Below the pieces are notes generated by a model, which saw nothing but the letters and a program-made list of their open reading frames with translations, made no database searches and was not told where the DNA came from. From Heliopora coerulea (taxonomy: Eukaryota; Cnidaria; Anthozoa; Scleralcyonacea; Helioporidae), in assembly GCA_030142905.1 (NCBI GenBank), contig JASJOG010000251.1:203501-267500 (forward strand): DNA of 64,000 nt. Direction: 5' to 3'. Position 1 is the first letter of the stretch. The number at the start of each line of letters is the position of its first letter. Position numbers and translations under genes: made by a program. Shown here piece after piece: positions 57,070 through 64,000 of this stretch.

Positions 57070-57258
57070 ATGTCTTCTGTAGTAACCAGAGTACTAAACG
57101 TCACTTTTGGCCTCCTTTGGAACAAATTTCGTGATCATACTGTTAGCAAATTGAAAGAAGGAGACGTGATGGACAAGAGATGTTGCCAGCTGATTGTTAG
57201 AGAATTGGATGAAATCAAAACCAAGCTTGATGGTCTGGCCTGTAAAGATCTTCTATAA
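57070..57258 (+). pseudogene. Helical-domain/propeller gene, copy 7: 5' end only, cut by LINE
   Basis: MSSVVTRVLNVTFGLLWNKF to CKDLL, 62 codons in frame, then a TAA formed with the LINE's (ATA)n tail. It lacks the stops of copy 3 but is cut at the same nucleotide. No downstream part of the gene was found after the LINE. Confidence 0.85.
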
Positions 57259-58091
57259 TTACAATAATAATAATAATATTTATTTATAGAGCAAATTTAA
57301 CATTACTGTTTTCAAATACGCTTTACAATTAGTATTGAAAACAGTACACTTAGCAATAATCCTATAAAAATAAATAGTTATTTACATAAAAAGTCGTAAC
57401 TTAGTTTAAATATGAATACCTTAACAATCAATCATAAATAACATACAAGGGCTTAAGAATTTAACATCCTTAAACCAACTAGTTATAATACGCCTTCTTA
57501 AAAAGATACGTCTTGAGTTTCCGTTTAAAAATTTCAATACTCTGTTCTTCCCTAAGTTCTAACGGTAATCCATTCCACAGTCGTGGAGCCGTACAAGCAA
57601 AGGCTCGATCTCCAAGTGTGGGCAGTGTTCTTACTGTCGGGGGTTTAAGCATACACTTATTATTAGATCTCAGACTGTAACTTGAAGCAAGCTTTATAGA
57701 TATTAATTCACGTATGTATTCTGGGGCAACCCCATAAATGGCTTTGTGTACAATTAAGATTATTTTAAAGTCGATTCTATGTCTAATATTCAGCCAATGG
57801 AGTTCAGTTAAAAGGGGCGTGATGTGGCAATATCTAGGTGCTTTAAAAATCAGTCTGGCAGCTGTGTTTTACACACGTTGCAGCTTAGAGATAAGACAAT
57901 TCGGTAACCCATACAGTAGCGAATTACAATAATCCAGACGACTAGTCACAAGTGCATGTATTAGAGTCTCCGTAATTTCTTGGCTTAAAAACTTTCTAAT
58001 ACAGCTTATGTTGTGAAGATAAAAGAAACTAGCTTTACATATTTTGGTAATATGCGTGCTCATGGTAAAATTACTGTTAAACCATGTACCT
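57259..58091 (-). mobile_element. Non-LTR retrotransposon (CR1/L2-like), second copy, shorter
   Basis: Collinear with 29581-30445, including the (ATA)n tail and the RT thumb region KICKASFFYLHNI. Similarity ends at ACCATGTACCT (58091). It arrived with the duplicated block rather than by a new insertion, because the flanking gene sequence and spacer are shared too. Confidence 0.85.
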
Positions 58092-58706
58092 TGCATCACA
58101 AGTATTATTTACGTGGTACACTCCGTATTTAGTATGTGATGCTACGTCATTGCGACGTAATAATGACATCACAACGACGTCATGCATTTTGCATCAAATC
58201 GTATAATTTTCGCAGTGCATTTCGTATTAGGTAGGTGTTCCTTTGGAAACACGACTTAATCACAACCTAGACGTTGAAAATACCATCCTTTTCTTCCTTA
58301 TCAGATTTTTGACAAGTCACCTAAAGTAACTTTGATCCTTTTGCAGTGTCAGTGAATACAACCTGATGACCATCACGTCCCCTTGTCCCAATGTGGTCGG
58401 GACTTCCATCACCATTCGTGAAGAACTACCCCACCAATGTGATACAGTGTAAGATTGTTTCCAAAATAAACATATAGTATACCGAACATGATACCCGGCC
58501 ATTGACCACCTCGTTCAAACACGTGGGGCACGAGATACGACGTCATTTAAGACGCCAGAGTTTGAAAAATTTTGTGGAACGTGCGGTTCGTGCAAGTGAT
58601 ATCTCACTACTGTTCGGTATTGCGGAAGTTCGAATAAAATATGGACGGGATACTGTGGTCGCTTTTTCCTACATCAAATATGTAAAAGAGAAGATCTATC
58701 AATTTT
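58092..58706. other. Spacer, mostly unassigned
   Basis: Short frames on both strands: 58317-58502 minus, with VSHWWGSSSRMVMEVP, and 58502-58708 plus. Neither has a recognised domain. GACGTCAT and TGACATCA elements near 58165-58195 form small palindromes. Confidence 0.35.
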
Positions 58707-58870
58707 GAGCATTCTTTGTGCTCTAAAGACCTTCGTAGAACAGCGTACAACAATCATGCCATCCAGCGAAATCATGCCACAGATCAGCCTTTCTGAAATA
58801 ACTGAAAAATCCCCCAAAACATCATTCCCAAACACGAAACGGAAAATGAGAAAACGCGGTGGCTAACACC
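58707..58870. repeat. Diverged fifth copy of the spacer 72-codon-frame block
   Basis: Shares GTGCTCTAAAGACCTTCGTA-like, GAACAGCGTACAACAATCATG and CCAAACACGAAACGGA-type landmarks with 28270-28425. It marks the right limit of array-derived DNA, just before the NOL4-like exons. Confidence 0.6.
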
Positions 58871-59159
58871 TTAGGGTATGCTTTTCATGCAGATCTGTTC
58901 CGGTTTCTGCTGACCGACACGAAGAGCGTAAGGTTGAACTGAAACAAATGAGGAACATTTCCCCACAATAAAATACTTCAAAGCTTGGTACAATTCACAA
59001 GTCCGGCGACCTTTAAAACAGGCTCCCTTTAAAAACGCTCGAACGTGCTTAGTGAACTCTTGTCTGGGTACACTTCAGCGAGCTTACAGTTCACAACGCT
59101 AACGTAGGTGAGGGAGAGGTGGTCACAACGCCATCACTTTAGGATCAACGCACTGCCTT

Positions 59160-60352
59160 CTAGGAAGGTTGCGTCGAAGTTGGGAGGAGCGCTTCGAGCT
59201 CATCCGCTGACCAGTAAAGAAAGGCCGCGGACTCAGGATAGCTAGCGTTGAGCTGCCTGATAGCTGTGACTTCAGTGGGATTTAGTTTGCACTCAAGGCC
59301 GACCTTAGCACGGGCGAATGCGAAGGAATCTGAAATGGTAAAAAGATAGAAAATTTAATCAAAGAAACAGCAGAGCCCTACAAAAGATTTTACATTTTAT
59401 TTAATATTTTATCAGCGGGATACAGCTGAATTCATAAAAAGTGAGATTTTCGATAAAATCACAAACCTAGTTTCAGATCAAAATTTCCATATTTTTTTTC
59501 CTTTTTGTTACTATTGCTGAAAACCATGAATTTAAAACTAGTACAGGTTATGGAAGTTTATCTTATTCAACATCGCTTTCCGAAGTTTACCCACCTGTGG
59601 CTACAGTATTGCCAAGCGATAACCTTTGGGCTGATGAAACCTCATTCCGCGCAGGTGGAGGTGTGTCTGATGATGTCATCGTCGAGATACTGCTTTGCCC
59701 CTCTGCTCCTGCAGGTGAGGCAGCCCGATCGTTGGTTAACGAAAGCTTGTTTGAAAGGGTCTGAAACGCTGCCTGTGTTGCCATCGTGCCATTGTGAAGT
59801 GTCTCGCCAAAATCAGCTTCGTTTGCACAGGCCGAAGCTAAAATATTCTACTGAAAGAGTGGAGTTTTTTTGTTAATTAATAATCGTACTGAAAATTTTC
59901 CAGCTTTAAGTCTTTGAACTATTGAAGTCGCTGGTCAGTTTGTAACTCTAACGATTCAAAATCGAATACTTAAAAATAAACTTACATTTACTTCTTGCAT
60001 TTGAGCACAGGACATGGACGGTGCAGAGTTCTACGAAGAAAAAGTCAAGAAAAACTATCAAAAAAAAGCCCACTTCTCCCAACTCTTTTTTCCGGAAGTA
60101 AAAAGCTCGTTTATTTGTAAGACAATGCATCAAACATTACTATTTGGTCAGCGGTCCTCTTCAACGGTTCCTTTAACTTTTTAATCCCCTGCAAGATTTG
60201 AGGTACGTGCGAATCCTTTTCCTGGCGCGGTCCCGAAATTCAGGGAACTGGCGCTGACATGCGTGAATGATAGCCAGTACTTTGTCCTTGGGCTGCTTGG
60301 AGATTGGAACGAGCCGGCCGAGGTTTTCATCGACAAAAAGACGAACAAACAT
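59160..60352 (-). CDS. NOL4: NOL4-type (nucleolar protein 4-like) gene, last three exons
   Basis: Three minus-strand exons. 60352-60178 follows TTTCCTAG and reads [20 protein letters not shown], then [20 protein letters not shown] and [12 protein letters not shown], the conserved core of NOL4/NOL4L. 59837-59595 reads [16 protein letters not shown] and a Ser/Thr/Pro-rich stretch, and ends ACAG|GTGGGT. 59329-59160 follows CCATTTCAG and reads [20 protein letters not shown], then [12 protein letters not shown], the NOL4 C-terminus, before TAG at 59160. Phases match at both joins (one base carried over each time). The first donor, A|GTTAAAG, is weak, so an extra exon could lie between. Vertebrate NOL4 is a nuclear protein of poorly known function. 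The 5' exons must lie to the right, beyond or inside 60.4-64 kb; I did not find them. Confidence 0.82.
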
Positions 60353-60525
60353 CTAGGAAAGCAGGAAGAAAAACTGATGAAATAAAGTTAAAAATATACG
60401 ATTGTTTGTCCCAAACTTACTCAAACGAGTTTAGTTCTTTAAACGTTTATGAACCAATGAGAAATTATTCACAAAGATATTACCGTCACAACAACCATAC
60501 GAAATGATGCCGAGTCCTGGATTAA

Positions 60526-60749
60526 AATCCAGCGTCAGCCGACAATTTGAAAAAATACAAGATAAAACAGACTCCGAATATCAAGGTCATCTTGAAAACT
60601 CAAGATTTGAGTAAAATCAAGACAATTATGGTATTAGTGTGATATTTCGTCTTTATTTCAAAGACATCGTCAGACATACTGATACGTAAACATTACCTAG
60701 GTCTATTTATACAGACCTAGGTAATGTTTCGGAGTCTGTTTTATCTTGT
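60526..60749. mobile_element. PLE-type fold-back element with 12-bp target duplication
   Basis: AGTCCTGGATTA is repeated at 60514-60525 and 60750-60761. Inside are perfect 23-bp inverted repeats (60556-60578 with 60728-60750, TACAAGATAAAACAGACTCC core) and a second palindrome, ACATTACCTAGGTC with GACCTAGGTAATGT (about 60690-60728). A hammerhead core lies on the minus strand. It is probably in an intron of the NOL4-like gene. Confidence 0.8.
60644..60673 (-). ncRNA. Hammerhead ribozyme core in the second fold-back
   Basis: On the minus strand: CTGACGA, then GTCTTT-GAAAT-AAAGAC as a six-base-pair stem II, then GAAAT. The CUGANGA and GAAA core bases are all present. Stem III would be short and imperfect (TAT with ATA), so cleavage is uncertain. 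Confidence 0.5.
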
Positions 60750-60944
60750 AGTCCTGGATTATTCAAACATTTTATTGAACAGCATACTCATGTGCAATAA
60801 CAATTATCCTAGCCCTAGATTTTAATATATACACTCGCACAAACCTTGGTCTCATATTGACGGCATCAAATCTAGAAATTCTGATTTCAAATCCCGCTAG
60901 TGTCATCTGGAATTCTTCAGTTGACCTTCGCTGGGTATGTAAGG

Positions 60945-61063
60945 TCGTTGGCGTATTTCTTCTTCAAAGACAAGAAAGAGACAACAGACAAGAAAGGCGT
61001 CTCATTTTTAAGCTACAAACCACTCATCCCTATGGACTCAACGAACGTTCTTCTTTTATTTAA
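60945..61063 (+). pseudogene. Penelope-like element tail, second copy
   Basis: Reads RQERRLIFKLQTTHPYGLNE and then RSSFI, the end of a PLE GIY-YIG domain, as at 7081-7157. The upstream GIY-YIG core is replaced by other sequence at about 60985. Confidence 0.65.
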
Positions 61064-61361
61064 CCCCTCATAAGTTTTTGTCAATTTCTAGCATGGGCAA
61101 ATAATACCAGCAGCTTCCCCTGCTTTTCTATTTCTTTTACCACATATATATTTCCATTCCCCAGGGGACCCTGGAGGTTTAACCCAATTCCAGTTTGCTG
61201 ATCGTCGTTTAAAAATAGAAAATGACTTTCTTGTCGTTACCTAGTCGATGATTTGTTTGTTTTAGTTTCTCGCATTTCGTTGGTTAACTTTTTATCACAT
61301 GACTCCTTTTCGTATAAAATCCAGTCCAGTTGCTACTTCTATTTCAGAACACGTTTCTATC

Positions 61362-61386
61362 CTGACGAAACGTCTTTGCTCGAAAC
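61362..61386 (+). ncRNA. Hammerhead-ribozyme-like core in the PLE tail
   Basis: CTGACGA, a 13-base spacer containing CGTCTTTGCTC, then GAAAC. The core bases are complete, but stem II pairs poorly. The left duplicate at 7456 has lost the core. Confidence 0.4.
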
Positions 61387-62492
61387 AATGATATTCTTTG
61401 ACATCAGTTACGGCCTTTATTAACCTTCTAACTTTATACCATGATATGGTGGCCTGTTTTAACCCTGGGGGTACATTGCTGACTCAAGATTATCTAGGGA
61501 TATTACATAAAAATAAAGCACGCGGCTTTTATAAGTAGAGGTCTGGTAAGGACCATTTCTGATGCCCTCAGCGCAAGTGATGTGGTCAACCGGAACTCGT
61601 ATATAATCTGATCTGTTACAACTGCCTTACCTCCACGTGTCTGAATTCTGCCTCACTGTCGCCCTTCCAACGAGAAAACAAAAAACACACAACTTTTTCA
61701 ACATCGTTTCTTGGCCACAAAATGAAATCCATGTCACGAGAACAACCAATCACATCCTGTAATCTAACAGTACAAAGTTTGTGCTTGATCAAACAGGTTA
61801 TTCAAAAGAGAAATTTGAACAAGATGAAGTTATTATTTCAGGGTCATCCTTTTAACAAATAGAAAAGAGCTTGAGCGTTTCCATGCTGTGATATAAATAT
61901 GACTGACTTCACCTCAAATGGAAAAACCCCTACAGAAAACATGACGCATAGCTGAGTTTGTTCTTTAACATAACCAAAGTTTTTTTTTTTTTTTTTGGTT
62001 TTGTTTTTTTTAGTTTTCATGATGTCGTCCATGTCCGTGTGCTTTAATACAAAATGAAAATGACGTCATGGTGCCCGGGGGTAGTTAATCCACTTTGATT
62101 AGGGGGTGTCCAGCTTAATTTGTACGAAAATTGTATCCTTTCTATAATTGCCCAAATCTAATTTGACGCGCATTCAGGCCATGTACGGTGTAGTCTCGTT
62201 TCCTCGGTCCTAATATGTAAATTAAACATAAACCAATAACCAAAAGGGATTTTGAACTACCTTACCGAACCAATATTCCCCGAAATTTCCTGGGGATTTT
62301 TTCCACAAACTTTCGAGATGTCAAACAAACCCACACACCCCATAAACTATGCCCCTGTATGGTGTCTGTCTACTTAGAGAGAAAATATGGTTTGTTGAAT
62401 CATAGCATGCACAGGATACGTCTAATTTTATTGAGGATAACACAAAGAAAAAGAATTCATGATCAGCCATTAAACTTTCTCATTCTCAAATG

Positions 62493-63686
62493 TTACTCTG
62501 AGGACAATTCTGTTTCCTGAAATAGAATTGAAACACTGCACATCCTGACAACTAAGTGGTATGTTCTCAGGAGAATTTTTTGTGCTCTACAAAGGGATTG
62601 AATGAGCACACTGTTCCCACTATGTCTGGTAGCTCAACTGGTAGAATAGCAGTTCTGAAACTCATAGATGTGAATTTGTATTCAGCTCAAGTCAAGTGAG
62701 TCAAGTGTCAAAAGGACTTGGGTCAAATCAAGTCAGCAAACATTAGGACTTGAACTGAAAGTCAATGACTCAAGTCATTACAATACTGATATCTAATGCA
62801 CTAGTAGTCTTAAAGGCAGAATTCCTTGAAACTCTCAATTCACTTATAAACATACAGTAGCAACATGTTTAGGTTGGGTGCCAGAGGTCTTGTACTTTTC
62901 ACCCCAGCAAGCCGGAGACAGGAGGTTGTTTTTTTTTCCTGATGATCCAGCTTTGACTCTGGCCATTCTGTTTACTGAAATAATTTCTTTTACCTCTCAT
63001 CATCAACATATACTGAATTACATCATTGTTTGAACATTGAAATTTGTGGGAAATAATATTTCAGTGAAGTTCAGTGAATGCCACACCATCTTTTCAATGC
63101 ATTGAAACACTTTTGTTACATGAAGGTGTGATATTGACAAGTATAAACCCGAAAGGGTTAGGGAAATGTCAAAACTTTACAACAGAAAAAAGCAACTTTT
63201 CAAGCAAATGCCATATTTTACTGCAGCAAACTTGGGCCGTTCCTTGAAACAGACTTTTCAGTAGTTCTATTTACTTAGAATTCCTCTTTATAGTTGTCAT
63301 AAGATAGTTATGTGATACATTCATACATTGTAGGTACCACATTGTTCACAGTAATCAAAATTATATCAGCTGGAGCCCAGAGTGGAAGTGAGAGCTGGAG
63401 TTTCCAGCCCTGTATCTGCAGGAGCCAGAGCTGAACAACCAAAGTTTGTACACTTTTACGACATGTCCAGGAGTCTCTGTGTGTAAATCAGACAGATCAA
63501 AACCACTGCATTAAGCAATGAAATCATACAAGAGAACCCTAATGCAATATAGGTACATGTAAATCATGAAACTTTCTCTGTAACATTGAACTGTACCTTT
63601 CTTAGGGAATGGTATCGAGGAGCATGAAACTGAACCATATCCTTCTCCAACAATTTCAATGAGCTCTCCATGGAATAGATGTTGTC
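62493..63686 (-). CDS. Second copy of the four-exon gene: last two exons
   Basis: Exon 3 at 63686-63597 (acceptor TGTGTAG, donor AAAG|GTACAG) and exon 4 at 62516-62493 (acceptor ATTTCAG, ending TAA) match the exons at 9797-9708 and 8599-8576. Across exon 3 the differences I see are silent (TTA/TTG Leu, GTC/GTT Val). Exon 4 has one replacement (ETELSSE against ETESSSE). The first two exons should lie just outside the window. The gene could be a functional paralogue or the other haplotype. Confidence 0.72.
62625..62700 (+). repeat. tRNA-derived SINE-like sequence (right copy)
   Basis: Same GGTAGCTCAACTGG A-box-like stretch as at 8706, carried with the 3-kb duplication. Confidence 0.4.
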
Positions 63687-64000
63687 CTACACACACAAAA
63701 AAACAAGGGACACTACTGTATTTAAGAATGCTTCAATAGTACAGTAATACTGTGGGTTTTTTCCAAAATTACAGTTACAGCTGCAATTTTGTGGTTCTGG
63801 ACTTTTCCCTCAAGTTTCAACCTGCTAACAATGGACAACAGAATGGGAAAAGCATTATCTTCCCAAAATTACCATACCAGAAATAATAGAGAGATGTGGC
63901 CAAATCATGTGTATGTAATCCCTTTGAAAAGTGGCTTGTTATCTCACAAAATAAAAAAGCTTTTTTTTTTTTTTCAGGCATGGATGTTAAGTAGCAGCTT

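Larger units (their letters stand above)
60987..64000. repeat. ~3-kb direct duplication, right copy (pairs with 7081-10120)
   Basis: Collinear with the left copy to the last base of the window, ending at GTAGCAGCTT in both. It contains the PLE tail, the hammerhead core, the SINE-like sequence and two exons of the duplicated small gene. The duplication continues past the window. Confidence 0.9.

Noticed and set aside
58317..58708. Two back-to-back frames as small genes
   Set aside because: No domain, no splice-supported extension and no second copy to compare; left as unassigned spacer.
1..64000. CRISPR arrays, bacterial operons or phage genes
   Set aside because: The repeats have no regular short-repeat/spacer spacing, genes have introns, and all mobile elements are eukaryotic types.

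Overview
This is eukaryotic nuclear DNA, most likely from an anthozoan cnidarian (a coral or close relative). The reasons are an AT-rich base composition, genes with short exons next to intronless genes, a secreted Cys-rich protein with a Hint domain, Penelope-like (PLE), Gypsy, hAT, pogo and non-LTR elements of types common in corals, and a beta-propeller protein family of a kind abundant in cnidarians. The species cannot be told from the sequence.

Layout. 1-5.5 kb: a 135-bp hairpin, a degenerate tandem duplication and a secreted protein gene (signal peptide, basic cleavage site, Cys-rich phospholipase-A2-like module, Hint domain) broken by a one-base frame change. 5.5-7.2 kb: mostly unassigned DNA ending in a decayed PLE GIY-YIG endonuclease. 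7.1-11.4 kb: a four-exon gene for a 109-aa helical protein on the minus strand. Its 3' half lies in a roughly 3-kb block that recurs in direct orientation at 61-64 kb and runs off the window end.

12.7-57.3 kb is the centre of the window: a tandem array, all on the plus strand, of one gene family. Each copy is a single coding exon of about 552-568 codons: an N-terminal helical region, a variable stretch, a strongly conserved helical hairpin, and a C-terminal six-repeat NHL-like beta-propeller. Four copies are open (13469, 17879, 37416, 47619). One is broken by a 2-bp deletion (53310), one by stops, a LINE insertion and a frameshift (29398-32351), one is a LINE-truncated 5' end (57070), and one is a faint relic (12745). 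The spacers are duplicated too, in two 5'-flank types and one 3'-flank type, so paralogous empty sites date the insertions: a 247-bp PLE fold-back carrying hammerhead ribozyme cores, a short-LTR Gypsy element itself split by an hAT transposon, hairpin MITEs, and a 7.6-kb pile of transposons (a transposase gene with three stops, two pogo-like elements, and a long-TIR THAP element).

58-61 kb: three minus-strand exons recognisable as the 3' end of a NOL4-type (nucleolar protein 4) gene, with matching splice phases, followed by a second PLE-type fold-back.

The strongest candidate for an undescribed system is the helical/beta-propeller array. It shows local expansion, sequence mosaicism between copies, exchange of 5' flanks and a variable N-terminal middle segment, which is how sensor or defence families often look. 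That role is an inference; nothing in the sequence proves a function.
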